From assembly GCA_021414365.1 (NCBI GenBank), contig JAIOOR010000005.1, positions 124,001 to 188,000 of the forward strand: a DNA stretch of 64,000 nt. The letters run 5' to 3'. This DNA is from Nitrosarchaeum sp. Lineage in GTDB: Archaea > Thermoproteota > Nitrososphaeria > Nitrososphaerales > Nitrosopumilaceae. Both the position numbers and the translations under genes were made by a program. This document shows, one piece after another, positions 25,199-35,000 of the stretch (its first letter is position 1; each line of letters begins with the position of its first letter). Under the pieces are notes generated by a model, which worked only from the letters and a program-made list of their open reading frames with translations, ran no database searches and had not been told where the DNA came from.

Positions 25199-26887
25199 CT
25201 AAGAAGGTAAAATCATATCTGCAAGAGAAGTTCCTGGTGCTACAAATGGCAATACATCCTCTTCTGGATCTATTGGAATATCGATTACTGTTGCGACATC
25301 ACTTTTCAATGCTGTTTTAATTGCCTTATCAAGTTCATCCATTGACTGTGCTCTAATTCCTTGAGCTCCGTATGATTCTGCAAGTTTTACATAGTCTGGA
25401 CATTTTCCTTGATCAACTCCAATCATTCGTCTGTCATAGAAAGTTCTTTGCCATTGTGCAACCATTCCGAGTGTAAAATTATTTAATAAAAATACAATTA
25501 CAGGTATATCTTCCAACACTGCAGTTGCAAGAGAATTTTCTGTCATACTAAAACTACCATCTCCGGCAATATCCACTACAGGAACATCAGGTTTTGCTAC
25601 TTTAGCACCAATTGCGGCAGGAAATCCCCATCCCATTGTTCCAAGTCCAGTAGAACTAAAGAAAGTTCCAGGTTGTATAACATCATAAAATAATGATGCC
25701 CACATTTGGTGTTGTCCTACTTCAGTAGTTACAATAGATTCATGCGGTAATACTTCTCTGAGTTTACGCAATATTTTTGCAGCACCCATTTCACCCGGAT
25801 GAAGTTTCAAATTTTCTTTCCAGTATTCTTTGGTTTCTTTTACATGTTTGATCCAAGTATTTTCTTCAGTTCTTTTGACTGCTTTTTGCAAGAGCATCTT
25901 TACCATGATTCTAAGTGATGCACGCACATCACCAACTACTGCAACAGATGTTGTCTGATTTTTACCAATCTCGGCAGGATCTACATCCATATGAATAATT
26001 TTTAAACGCTTTTCAAATGCCTCAAAAGTTCCAACAGATCTATCAGAAAATCTTGTACCTATTGCCAATACACAGTCAGCTTCAGTCATCATTTTGTTTG
26101 CCTCTGCATGACCATGCATTCCAATTGGTCCTAAAGACAAAGGATGGTTCTCTGGAAATGCTCCTTTTCCTTTGAAAGTAGTAACTACTGGAATCATAAG
26201 TAATTCAGCTATTGATTGAAGTTCTGCAAATGCTGATGAGATAATTGTTCCACCACCTGCCAATATGATGGGTCTTTCAGCACTAAGTAAAAGATCAATC
26301 GCTCTTTCAACATGCACAATATCAGGATCAGTCCATGGATGGTATCCACGAATCTTAAACTCGTCAGGAAAAACCATAGATGCTTCTTTTTGTTGGACAT
26401 CTTTTGGAATATCAATAAGAACAGGTCCAGGTCTACCAGTCTCTGCAATGTAAAATCCCTTTCTTACTACAGATGGAATTTCATCTGGGGTTCTTGGTTG
26501 AAATGCGTATTTTACTACAGGATTCGCCATTCCAATAATATCACTTTCCTGAAATGCATCTTTTCCAATCATTGCCACTGGAACTTGACCAGTAACTGCA
26601 ATCATAGGAGAAGAGTCAGCTTGCGCAGTTGCGATTCCAGTTAAAATGTTAGTTGCACCAGGTCCAGATGTTGCAAAACATACTCCTGGTTTCCTGCTTA
26701 CTCGTCCAAATCCATCTGCCATATGTGCTGCAGATTGCTCATGTCTAACCAAAATATGTCTAATATCACATCTAGCAAATTCATCATACATTGGAAGATT
26801 TGCACCTCCTGGTAAGCCAAATACTTCTTTTACACCTTCTTTTTCCATGGCAACCATTAATGCTCTGGCGCCGGTCATAGTTTCCAT
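25199..26887 (-). CDS. ilvB: Acetolactate synthase large subunit
   Basis: A 562-residue ThDP enzyme making acetolactate or acetohydroxybutyrate. The N-terminal PYR domain has VFGLPGGANLPMYDE and SGPGATNILTGIA. The middle domain has ILAGGGTIISSA. The C-terminal PP domain has GDGSFSMTENSLATA and LNNFTLGMVAQWQ, the GDG...N pattern that binds ThDP-Mg. I start at the ATG at 26887; a TTG three codons earlier is possible. It is the first gene of the operon, preceded by a strong hairpin leader (26935-27001). Confidence 0.92.
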   Translation of the reverse strand: METMTGARALMVAMEKEGVKEVFGLPGGANLPMYDEFARCDIRHILVRHEQSAAHMADGFGRVSRKPGVCFATSGPGATNILTGIATAQADSSPMIAVTGQVPVAMIGKDAFQESDIIGMANPVVKYAFQPRTPDEIPSVVRKGFYIAETGRPGPVLIDIPKDVQQKEASMVFPDEFKIRGYHPWTDPDIVHVERAIDLLLSAERPIILAGGGTIISSAFAELQSIAELLMIPVVTTFKGKGAFPENHPLSLGPIGMHGHAEANKMMTEADCVLAIGTRFSDRSVGTFEAFEKRLKIIHMDVDPAEIGKNQTTSVAVVGDVRASLRIMVKMLLQKAVKRTEENTWIKHVKETKEYWKENLKLHPGEMGAAKILRKLREVLPHESIVTTEVGQHQMWASLFYDVIQPGTFFSSTGLGTMGWGFPAAIGAKVAKPDVPVVDIAGDGSFSMTENSLATAVLEDIPVIVFLLNNFTLGMVAQWQRTFYDRRMIGVDQGKCPDYVKLAESYGAQGIRAQSMDELDKAIKTALKSDVATVIDIPIDPEEDVLPFVAPGTSLADMILPS

Positions 26888-26934
26888 TTTATTCAATCAA
26901 ATCAATCTCCATAATTTTAATGTGTTAAAATTCA

Positions 26935-27001
26935 GAGCACGTTTTACAGTACTAGCTCAACTAGTAATAAAACAGGCAATATGTTATTTGTTATTGTGCT
27001 C
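26935..27001 (-). promoter_or_regulatory. Structured leader or operator upstream of ilvB
   Basis: GAGCAC 26935-26940 pairs with GTGCTC 26996-27001. Inside, GTTTTA 26941-26946 pairs with TAAAAC at about 26967-26972, and ACTAG 26951-26955 with CTAGT 26961-26965 around a 5-base loop. The element ends 48 bases before the ilvB start codon. It could be an RNA leader that controls the branched-chain operon, or a protein-binding site of twofold symmetry. Confidence 0.45.
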
Positions 27002-27116
27002 ATTGAAATTCAAAATTAACGTACAATTGATAATTAATAAGGATTGTCAGAAAAGTACCAGTGGTTTTAGCATGATTAATCCAGAAGATTTAAACAAATA
27101 ATTTTTCATATTTTAA

Positions 27117-27530
27117 ATGACGGTTTTGTCAGAAAATGAAGAAATTATCAAAATAATTGAAACGTTGTTTGAATCAGGAAAGACAAAGGATTTTTCATCG
27201 CTTAGAGACATACATCTGAATGACCATAGATTTTCAAGTTTTAGCGATTTACCACCATATGATCTTAAAGATTTTCAAAATACAGTTGAATTAGAAGAAT
27301 TGAAATTCATTAGCATTTCAGATTATGATTATCAAATTAAAAATCCAAAAATAAGCGTGTTTGGAAATGCCGCAGTTGTGGCTCTGGAATTAAATCAAAA
27401 AGGGATGCTAGTAGATACAAAAGCATACACAGGAGAGCATATTTCAATCGATGGGAGAGCAACTTTTGTATTAATCAAACAACCAACATGGAAAATTGTC
27501 CACATTCACTTATCTAAAATAAATAATTAA
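27117..27530 (+). CDS. NTF2/SnoaL-like protein
   Basis: A 137-residue soluble protein with the cone-shaped NTF2-like layout: an N-terminal helical part, an edge strand EELKFISISDYDYQI, the long strand ISVFGNAAVVALELNQKG, and a closing strand RATFVLIKQPTWKIVHIHLS. The last element (WKIVHIHLS) is typical of SnoaL/DUF4440 members. Such domains are small-molecule binding, or sometimes act as enzymes. No catalytic residues could be assigned. It diverges from the ilvB operon, whose leader lies between them. The ATG at 27117 directly follows a TATA-like stretch. Confidence 0.7.
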   Translation: MTVLSENEEIIKIIETLFESGKTKDFSSLRDIHLNDHRFSSFSDLPPYDLKDFQNTVELEELKFISISDYDYQIKNPKISVFGNAAVVALELNQKGMLVDTKAYTGEHISIDGRATFVLIKQPTWKIVHIHLSKINN

Positions 27531-27549
27531 CTTATTTTCTAACTTCTGC

Positions 27550-28013
27550 GGGTTTGTTTTGTGGTTTGTTTTGTGGTTTGTTTTGTGGTTTGTTTTGATT
27601 AGGTTGATTTGTTTTGTGGTTTGTTTTGATTAGGTTGATTTGATTTGTTTTGTGGTTTGTTTTGATTAGGTTGATTTGTTTTGTGGTTTGTTTTGATTAG
27701 GTTGATTTGATTTGTTTTGTGGTTTGTTTTGATTAGGTTGATTTGATTTGTTTTGTGGTTTGTTTTGATTAGGTTGATTTGATTTGTGGTTTGTTTTGAT
27801 TAGGTTGATTTGATTTGTTTTGTGGTTTGTTTTGATTAGGTTGATTTGATTTGTTTTGTGGTTTGTTTTGATTAGGTTGATTTGATTTGTTTTGTGGTTT
27901 GTTTTGATTAGGTATTTGTTTTGTGGTTTGTTTTGATTAGGTTGATTTGATTTGTTTTGTGGTTTGTTTTGATTAGGTTGATTTGATTTGTTTTGTGGTT
28001 TGTTTTGATTAGG
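27550..28013. repeat. Minisatellite, about 36-bp unit with 12-bp sub-units
   Basis: A head-to-tail array. It starts with four copies of a 12-base unit (GGTTTGTTTTGT) near 27551-27590 and continues with about ten copies of a longer unit that adds GATTAGGTTGATTT. The unit length varies (24, 30 or 36 bases) because sub-units are lost or gained. The array covers the last third of the aldolase gene on the minus strand and its 3' flank. There are no spacers, so it is not a CRISPR. Confidence 0.92.
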
Positions 28014-28799
28014 TTTTTGGGTTCTCAGCGATTGATATAATTTGAATGCCTGATCAACGGTTGCATTTCCATGAACTATAGATCTAACAGCCCTTATCAT
28101 CGCAACAGGATTTTCAGATTGCCAGATATTTCTACCCATATCAACACCCACAGCACCGCCTTTGATTGCATTGAATGTTAATTGTAATGCATCTCGTTCT
28201 GGGATCTTTTTTCCACCTGCGACAATTATTGGAACAGGGCAAGATTGAACCACTTTCTCAAAATTATCACAATAGTATGTCTTGACAATATGAGCGCCTT
28301 GTTCAGCTGCAATTCTACATGCTAATGAGAGATATCTAGCGTCTTTTCCTAGTTCTTTACCAACTGCAGTAACTGCAAGTACAGGAATTCCATATTCTTC
28401 TGCCTCACTAACTAATTTTCCAAGATTCACAATAGTTTGATGTTCATATTTTGAGCCAACAAAAATAGACATTGCAAGTGCACTAGCATTTAGTCTAATT
28501 GCATCTTTAATGCTAACAGTAATCTCTTCTTGAGATAGGTCCTCTCCAATAATACTAGAGCCACCAGAAACACGCAAAACCATAGGTACTGTAGTAGAGG
28601 TTGGAACAGATGTTCTTTGCACACCTCTTGTAAGCATCAAAGAGTCACAGTATTTGAGTAGAGGAGCGATTACTTTTTTTGGATTTTCTAATTTTTCAGT
28701 AGGGCCTAAAAAATATCCATGATCAACTGCCAACATCAAAGCACGATTATTTTGTGGTTTGATTATTTGTGATAATCTGTTTTTTAATCCCCAATCCAT
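27666..28799 (-). CDS. Class I aldolase family, ADH synthase/LsrF-like, with repeat tail
   Basis: Residues 1-260 form a DeoC/LsrF-type class I aldolase. D26 is in MLAVDHGYF, Schiff-base lysine K173 in HIVKTYYCD, and phosphate-binding loops lie at VAGGKKIPERDAL and GGAVGVDMGRNI. In archaea this family includes 2-amino-3,7-dideoxy-threo-heptulosonate synthase for aromatic amino acids. Residues 261-377 are a low-complexity Asn/Gln/Lys/Pro tail encoded by the minisatellite. The tail reads NKPQNKSNQPNQ repeats in one frame and IKTNHKTNQINL in another, because unit-length changes shift the frame. The third frame has a stop in every unit, which ends the protein. The tail is a recent expansion. Confidence 0.85.
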   Translation of the reverse strand: MDWGLKNRLSQIIKPQNNRALMLAVDHGYFLGPTEKLENPKKVIAPLLKYCDSLMLTRGVQRTSVPTSTTVPMVLRVSGGSSIIGEDLSQEEITVSIKDAIRLNASALAMSIFVGSKYEHQTIVNLGKLVSEAEEYGIPVLAVTAVGKELGKDARYLSLACRIAAEQGAHIVKTYYCDNFEKVVQSCPVPIIVAGGKKIPERDALQLTFNAIKGGAVGVDMGRNIWQSENPVAMIRAVRSIVHGNATVDQAFKLYQSLRTQKPNQNKPQNKSNQPNQNKPQNKSNQPNQNKPQNKYLIKTNHKTNQINLIKTNHKTNQINLIKTNHKTNQINLIKTNHKSNQPNQNKPQNKSNQPNQNKPQNKSNQPNQNKPQNKST

Positions 28800-28845
28800 G
28801 TATCTACGATTTTGAAAGAATAGAAATACCTTTCTTAAGCCTTTC

Positions 28846-29874
28846 TCACTTAGTGATAATTATTTTCATTGCATTATCACCACTTCTAGCATGATCAAAT
28901 GCTTTCTGAGAATCTTGAATAGGATATGTATGAGTCACCAATTGTTTAACATCTATTTGAGATGATTCAATTAGTCTAAGAGATTCTTTAGTGTCATTAT
29001 CAGATGCGGCATAACTCGTCACCAATGTAATTTCTTTGGAATAGATTTTTCCCATGTTCAAAATGATCTTTGCATCCTTTGAAGGAACGCCAAACATCAT
29101 CACGACTCCACCTTTTCGTACCATGTCAATTGCATCTTCAAGGGCTTTGAGATTACTTGTTGCAACTATTGCCACGTCAACTCCATCTCCATTAGTATGA
29201 TCCAAAATTTTCTTTTTTCTATTCTCATCTAATGAATTAATAGAATCTGTAATGTTGAATTTTTTTGCAAAATCTAATCTAAAATCATTTACATCAAAGC
29301 AGAAAATCTTTGAGAATTTTTTAGATTGTGCAAGCATTACATGCATCATACCAGTAGGGCCTACACCAAAAATAGCCACTGAGTCGCCTTCTTGATAAGA
29401 ATATTTTGTCCAGGCTCGAACACAACATGCTAAAGGTTCAATCATTGCAGCTTCTTCAAAACTCATAGAATCAGGAATTTTGAGAACACCTCCATGATCT
29501 ACATTCCATTTTGGTACAACGTATTCTTCAGATAACCCACATGGTGAAAGATTTGTTTCATAATATTTTGGACACATTGTTTCATTTCCATGTTTACATA
29601 AATGACATGAGTAACATGGAACATGGTGATGTGTAAATACTCTGTCGCCTTTTTTAAATGCAGACACATCTGGGCTGACATCTACAATTATTCCAGCAGG
29701 TTCATGACCTAATCGCATTGAAGGTTGACCGTATTCTCCAAATACTTTTTCCAGATCAGACCCACAAATTCCACATGCGTGCATTTGCACTAAAATATCT
29801 CCAGAATCAAGTTTTGGAATTTCTGTTTCATTAATTGAAATTACGGATGGTTCTTTGACAAAAGCAGTTTTCAT
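28846..29874 (-). CDS. Zinc-dependent medium-chain alcohol/polyol dehydrogenase
   Basis: A 342-residue MDR dehydrogenase. Catalytic zinc site residues are in CGICGSDLEK and LGHEPAG. The structural zinc cluster has four cysteines in CYSCHLCKHGNETMC (about 90-104), and the Rossmann NAD(P) site is VAIFGVGPTGMMH. It resembles sorbitol/threonine-type dehydrogenases; the substrate is unknown. It lies 47 bp upstream of the aldolase gene on the same strand, so it may belong to the same pathway. The ATG at 29874 gives the standard length. Confidence 0.87.
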   Translation of the reverse strand: MKTAFVKEPSVISINETEIPKLDSGDILVQMHACGICGSDLEKVFGEYGQPSMRLGHEPAGIIVDVSPDVSAFKKGDRVFTHHHVPCYSCHLCKHGNETMCPKYYETNLSPCGLSEEYVVPKWNVDHGGVLKIPDSMSFEEAAMIEPLACCVRAWTKYSYQEGDSVAIFGVGPTGMMHVMLAQSKKFSKIFCFDVNDFRLDFAKKFNITDSINSLDENRKKKILDHTNGDGVDVAIVATSNLKALEDAIDMVRKGGVVMMFGVPSKDAKIILNMGKIYSKEITLVTSYAASDNDTKESLRLIESSQIDVKQLVTHTYPIQDSQKAFDHARSGDNAMKIIITK

Positions 29875-29911
29875 ATCAAAACTTCAGAATATTGAATATA
29901 AGTAGATTAAA

Positions 29912-30205
29912 TTATACACCGAGGATCTTTTTGAGCATTAATCTGTAATCAACTTCAGATTTTTCACTGCCAGCTGAAGGCAATGCAAAAACTAGTGTGG
30001 ATTTTTCGGCTCTAAGTTCAGTTAATTCATCGTTAATAGATTCTGTCATATCATCACTTACCAAAACCAATCCAACATCAGAATCATTGGTTAGTTTCTT
30101 GATTTGATCTAATGTATTTTTAGGAGTATCTGAGATAATTCCCGGTACTCCTGCTAATTGGAAACTAGTGACAAAGGATTTGCTTCCTACAGTGAAGATT
30201 TTCAC
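29912..30205 (-). CDS. atpF: A-type ATP synthase subunit F
   Basis: A 97-residue protein with the family's CheY-like fold: start MKIFTVGSKSFVTSFQLAGV, the central DVGLVLVSDDMTESIN strand-helix, and the closing YRLMLKKILGV helix. Subunit F is part of the central stalk of the archaeal A1Ao ATP synthase. No other ATPase subunits are in the window, so the gene is detached from the main operon. It lies 37 bp upstream of the dehydrogenase gene on the same strand, which may be chance. Confidence 0.82.
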   Translation of the reverse strand: MKIFTVGSKSFVTSFQLAGVPGIISDTPKNTLDQIKKLTNDSDVGLVLVSDDMTESINDELTELRAEKSTLVFALPSAGSEKSEVDYRLMLKKILGV

Positions 30206-30295
30206 AAATCAAAATTGGGTTTATTCTAATTTAACCCTTTTTGGTGCACAGTAGATCAAGAAAGATTGATTTAGCATAGAAAACAAACCAAATTC

Positions 30296-30595
30296 ATGGG
30301 AAAAATCGATACTGAAAAAAACATCTATCTATTTACACATGGTAGAATGGATTTACAAGAAAAAGCAACTAGTGCCCTAGTCTCAAAGGGATTCTCAAAA
30401 GAGAAGATAATCATGGCATTACCAAGTAAAATTGGAAATGTTGGAGATTACATGGCGATGCTTTGGATGCCACCAACACCAGATCATATCAAAATTCAAC
30501 ACATTACCAAAGTTGAAGAAGTAAAACCAGAAGGAATGATTGGACTTTGGAAAGGTGTTTCAAAAGAAGATATAGAAACTATTCCATTAGGATAG
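30296..30595 (+). CDS. Conserved small hypothetical protein
   Basis: A 99-residue soluble alpha/beta protein (NIYLFTHGRMDLQEKA strand-helix, KIIMALPSKIGNVGDYMAMLW, then an acidic middle). The N-terminal strand followed by a glycine/arginine turn and a helix resembles a small nucleotide-binding fold, without a P-loop. No family was recognised. It diverges from atpF (90 bp) and converges with the next gene with 3 bp between stops. Confidence 0.55.
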   Translation: MGKIDTEKNIYLFTHGRMDLQEKATSALVSKGFSKEKIIMALPSKIGNVGDYMAMLWMPPTPDHIKIQHITKVEEVKPEGMIGLWKGVSKEDIETIPLG

Positions 30596-30598
30596 AAT

Positions 30599-30850
30599 TT
30601 AGCTGAATCCAGCGCCAAATTCATCCCCTTTTTGAAGAGGATCTCCAGAATCAGAATTCTTTAATTTTAAGTAAAGCAGTGATTCGTAGACAATATCCAT
30701 TGAATCATCATCAGTTAAATTCGAATTTGATTTAACATGTTCTTTATATTTTTGCAGTTTCTCAATATTTTGTTCGTCTATTGACACTCCATCATTTTCA
30801 ATCATAGTTGCAATTTTCTCAACTAATGAATTGTACTTGTTTTCATCCAT
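30599..30850 (-). CDS. Small acidic hypothetical protein
   Basis: An 83-residue, acidic, helical protein (KIATMIENDGVSIDEQNIEKLQ, DDDSMDIVYESLLYLKLKN) with no cysteines or membrane helix. No family was recognised. It follows the SWIM-domain gene by 49 bp on the same strand and probably shares its transcript. Confidence 0.55.
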   Translation of the reverse strand: MDENKYNSLVEKIATMIENDGVSIDEQNIEKLQKYKEHVKSNSNLTDDDSMDIVYESLLYLKLKNSDSGDPLQKGDEFGAGFS

Positions 30851-30899
30851 AATTATTTTGTAACGTTTCTCATTATTAATGAGTTCGAATTACAAAAAC

Positions 30900-31202
30900 T
30901 TACAAATCAGAAATTAATCCTGAAAGAAAATCACGATATTCATCATCAGAAAACTTAATTGTTTCTATTTTGTTTTCTTTTTTAGCTAAAGCTACAGATT
31001 CTAAATGATAACAGGTTGTTTTTTTGATTAATCTACCAAAATAATATCCTAAACAAGAACAATACTCAGCGTCAGGATCTAACCAGTGTTCTTTGCCTCT
31101 ACCAACTACAGTCCAAATTTTTCTTTGACTTGGTTCAAAAAGATGTAATTTGACTCGCTTTTCAGAAACTACAGATTCAATTCGCTCAGAATCTTTTTTC
31201 AC
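30900..31202 (-). CDS. SWIM zinc-finger protein
   Basis: A 100-residue protein with the SWIM pattern C48-x-C50 ... C64-x-H66 in YCSCLGYYFGRLIKKTTCYH, preceded by a two-strand hairpin (KIWTVVGRGKEHWL). SWIM fingers bind DNA or proteins. Archaeal stand-alone SWIM proteins have been linked to recombination-type functions (Shu2/SWS1-like), but that is only a suggestion here. It is divergent from the phosphoesterase gene by 34 bp. Confidence 0.75.
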   Translation of the reverse strand: MKKDSERIESVVSEKRVKLHLFEPSQRKIWTVVGRGKEHWLDPDAEYCSCLGYYFGRLIKKTTCYHLESVALAKKENKIETIKFSDDEYRDFLSGLISDL

Positions 31203-31236
31203 AAGAATTTAATCCAAAGCCTATTGTATATCTTTG

Positions 31237-31986
31237 ATGATTAAAACAAGAATACTACCATCAAAACCAATAATGGTTTTAGAAGGTAAAAAAAAGAATC
31301 TCATAGTAACTGACCTGCATATAGGATTTGAAAGCAGTTTTGCATCAAATGAGATCTTTATTGGAAAAAATACTTCGATTAATGAAACAATAGATGAATT
31401 ATCAAGCGTGATGGATTTTGAAAAACCAGACTCGCTAATTTTACTGGGTGATGTAAAATCAAGCATCAAAAACATTTCAAAAAATGAATGGGATGAAGTC
31501 CCGTTGTTTTTTAACAAAATAAAACAAAAATGCGATATCATAATGATTCCTGGAAATCATGATGCAAACATGCAGAAATTAGTTCCAGAAAATATTACAA
31601 TGATTAGCTCAACTGGAATGGTTGAGGAAAACATTTTGCTTACACATGGACACACAATGCCTTCAGAAAATTTTTCCCATGTTGATAAAATCATCATGGG
31701 TCATGTACATCCGGTATATTTCCAAGATGACTCAGTATTAAATGGACAAAGAGTATGGGTTTCAATGAAAACAGAAAAACAAAATATTTTTCCAAATAAA
31801 TCAGGAGAGATAGAGATAACAATCATTCCATCATTTAACAGGTATTTTTATGCAACACATAAAAAAAAATATAAAAAATCAATTTCACCAATAATAGAAA
31901 AAATAAAACAAGTATCATCCGCCAGAATAATTACATTAGATGGAACAATTATCGGAGACGAGTCGATCATTGATCGAGTGTTATAA
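31237..31986 (+). CDS. Metallophosphoesterase (COG1407-like)
   Basis: A 249-residue calcineurin-like phosphoesterase with all motifs: DLHIGFE, LGDVKSS (GDxxS in place of GDxxD), GNHDANM, LTHGHT and GHVHPV. These place a two-metal site for cleaving phosphodiesters or phosphomonoesters. Archaeal members of this branch occur near DNA repair and tRNA genes, but the substrate is unknown. The start is taken at the ATG at 31237; a TTG lies just upstream. It converges with carB, with 44 bp between stops. Confidence 0.85.
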   Translation: MIKTRILPSKPIMVLEGKKKNLIVTDLHIGFESSFASNEIFIGKNTSINETIDELSSVMDFEKPDSLILLGDVKSSIKNISKNEWDEVPLFFNKIKQKCDIIMIPGNHDANMQKLVPENITMISSTGMVEENILLTHGHTMPSENFSHVDKIIMGHVHPVYFQDDSVLNGQRVWVSMKTEKQNIFPNKSGEIEITIIPSFNRYFYATHKKKYKKSISPIIEKIKQVSSARIITLDGTIIGDESIIDRVL

Positions 31987-32030
31987 GATCATACTTTTTT
32001 AACAAATCACTACAAAAATTTTTAAAATAA

Positions 32031-35000
32031 TCATTCTATTTTATCATAGGGTTCAATAGGGTCTTTTGTTGTTTTGTTATCTTTGAGCCATTCCAAAGTT
32101 TTTACAAAAGAGTCTGCCAACTCGATAGTGGTAAGAACAGGAATTCCTAACTCTAGAGCTTTTCTTCGGATTTGATATTCATCATCAAGCATTCCAACAA
32201 ATTTTTCAAGTGTGGATGTACTTGGGATGTTTATGATGAAATCTATCTTTCGCTCATAAAGTAAATCAGCAATGTTAGGTTTTCTTGTTGGTTCTGAAAT
32301 TTTGTGTACAACTTCAATATCACCTAATTTTTCTTCAAAAAATTCTGCAGTATGTTCGGTTGCAACTATTTTAAATCCCAAACTTTTCAATCTCGCAATT
32401 GGTTGTAGTAATTTTTCTTTATTTTGAGATCCACCTACGGTAACAAGGGCTGTTCCAGTTTTTGGAAGAGTGTATCCTGCAGAAGTAAGTCCCTTTGCCA
32501 AGGCATCATAGAAGCTTGTACCAAAGCATGCAACCTCACCAGTAGACTGCATTTCCACGCCTAATCTGATATCTGCTCCTTCAAGCTGCATAAATGAGAA
32601 TTGAGGTACCTTTATTCCAAAATTATGAATTTTTTGCCATTTGTTTTCAGGTAGACCAGGCAAAGGCTTGCCCAATATTGCTTTTGCTGCAAGTGAGATT
32701 AGATTTGTTTTGACAAGTTTTGATACAAATGGCATCGAACGAGAAGCTCTAATGTTTAGCTCAATCACATACACATGATCATCATGAATTAAAAATTGTA
32801 AATTAAAAGGTCCTTTAACATTAAACGTTTTTGCAATCTTTGTAGAATATTCAGTAATTGTTTCAATAGTTTTGTTGTTGAGTCTCCATGGAGGAATACA
32901 CATCATGGCATCACCTGAATGAACTCCTGCACTTTCAATATGTTCAACAATTGCCCCAATGATAACATCTGTTCCATTACTTACTCCATCAACATCAACC
33001 TCTAGTGAATTTAACATAAATTTTGAAATGACAACGGGATGATCAGGAGATACATCGGTTGCTTCTTTAACATATTTTTTCAATTCGTCTTGAGACCATA
33101 CAACTTTCATTGCAGCGCCAGATAACACATATGAAGGTCTTACAATTACAGGAAAGCCCACATCTTGTGCAAAACTTTTTGCTTCTGAGGTATTTGAAAA
33201 TGCTTGCCATCGAGGTTGTTGAATGTGTAGTTTATCTAATTCTGCGCTAAACTTAGAACGGTTTTCTGCTCTATCAACATCATTTGCAGCAGTACCCATT
33301 ATGTTGATGCCATTTTTTGCAAGATCTAATGTCAAATTATTTGCCGTTTGACCACCAACACATGTAACTATGCCTTTTGGATTTTCAAATTCTGCAATAT
33401 CTAAAATTCTTTCCAAAGTTAGCTCTTCAAAGTATAATCTACTGCAAATATCATAATCAGTAGATACAGTTTCAGGATTACAATTTACTACTGAAACATT
33501 TTTTTCTCCATTTTCTTGTAAACCCCAAACCATATTCACGGTGCCCCAGTCAAATTCCACACTACTACCAATGCGATATGGACCAGCACCAAGAACAATC
33601 ACTCCCTTTTCATCAGGATTGATTTGAATGTCATTGTGATTGCCACCATATGTCAAATAGAGATAGTTAGTTACTGCTGGCCATTCAGCTGCAAGAGTAT
33701 CAATTTGCTTTACAGAGGGTAAAATACCTGCTTTTTTGCGAATTTCACGTATCTCTTGAGGAGAGTTGTCCTTGGCACGAGCAATTTGCTTATCAGAAAA
33801 TCCCATCTTTTTTGATTCCAAAAGTAGGGGGGTGCTAAGCGGTTCTGATTTTAATTTTGATTCAATATCAACAATATTTTTTATTTTTTCTATAAACCAT
33901 GGATCAATTGCAGAAAGTTTGTATATTTTTTCAACAGATAATCCCATCTTTAATGCAGTTGCAACATAATAAAGAATCAAATCATCAGGATGAGAAAGAC
34001 GATCTTCTAGTTGTTCTTCATTGTATGATTCATTATTTGCACGATTAAGAACAAGACCATCATTTCCAATATCAAGCATTCTTATTGCTTTTTGTAATGA
34101 TTCCTCAAAACTTCTTCCAACTGCCATAACTTCACCAACGGATTTCATTGTTGGGCCAAGCTTCCTTTTTACAAGATCAAATTTTGCAAAATCCCATCTA
34201 GGATGTTTACATACAATGTAATCCAAAGAAGGCTCAAAGCAAGCAGTAGTAGTTTTTGTAATTCTGTTTACAAGTTCCGGTAACGTGTACCCTAATCCAA
34301 TTTTTGCAGACATGTATGCAAGAGGATAACCAGTTGCTTTACTTGCAAGTGCGGAAGAGCGTGACAATCTAGGATTGATTTCAATTGCAACGTATCTATC
34401 AGAAACAGAGTCTAATGCATATTGAATATTGCATTCACCTACAATTCCAACATGTTTTGTTGCACGCAAAGCTGCAGAACGAAGCATGTGGTATTCATGA
34501 TTATCAATTGTCTGAGAAGGTGCAACGACAATGTTATCACCAGTATGGACTTTCATTGAAAGTACATTTTCCATATTACAAACAATTACATTGTTTCCAC
34601 TATAATCTTGCATCACCTCATATTCTATTTGCTTCCAATGTCCAATGTATTCTTCAACAAGAACTTGTCCTACAAGACTCGCCCTTAATCCACGTTCAAC
34701 AATTTCATGTAATTCAATTTCATTGTAAGCAACTCCTCCACCCTTTCCTCCTAGAGTATATGCCACTCGGATTATCACAGGATATCCTAATTCTTGTGCA
34801 ATCTCTTTTGCATCGGCAAAATTCCTAACAGTTCTACTTTTTAAAACTGGAACATTGCATTGATTCATAGAATCTTTGAAGAGTTGACGATCCTCAGTTC
34901 TCTGAATTCCGGGAATTTGTGTGCCTAAAACACGAACGCCATACTTTTCAAGTATGCCTGCCTCTGCAAGATTCACACCACAGTTCAAAGCAGTCTGACC

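Noticed and set aside
26646-27101. Plus-strand open frame overlapping the start of ilvB
   Set aside because: It runs antisense through the highly conserved ThDP domain of ilvB and has no recognisable protein. It is a shadow frame.
27550-28013. CRISPR array
   Set aside because: The units are contiguous and almost identical, with no unique spacers, and lie inside a reading frame. It is a minisatellite.
29912-30205. Whole ATP synthase operon
   Set aside because: Only subunit F is present. The neighbours are not ATPase subunits.
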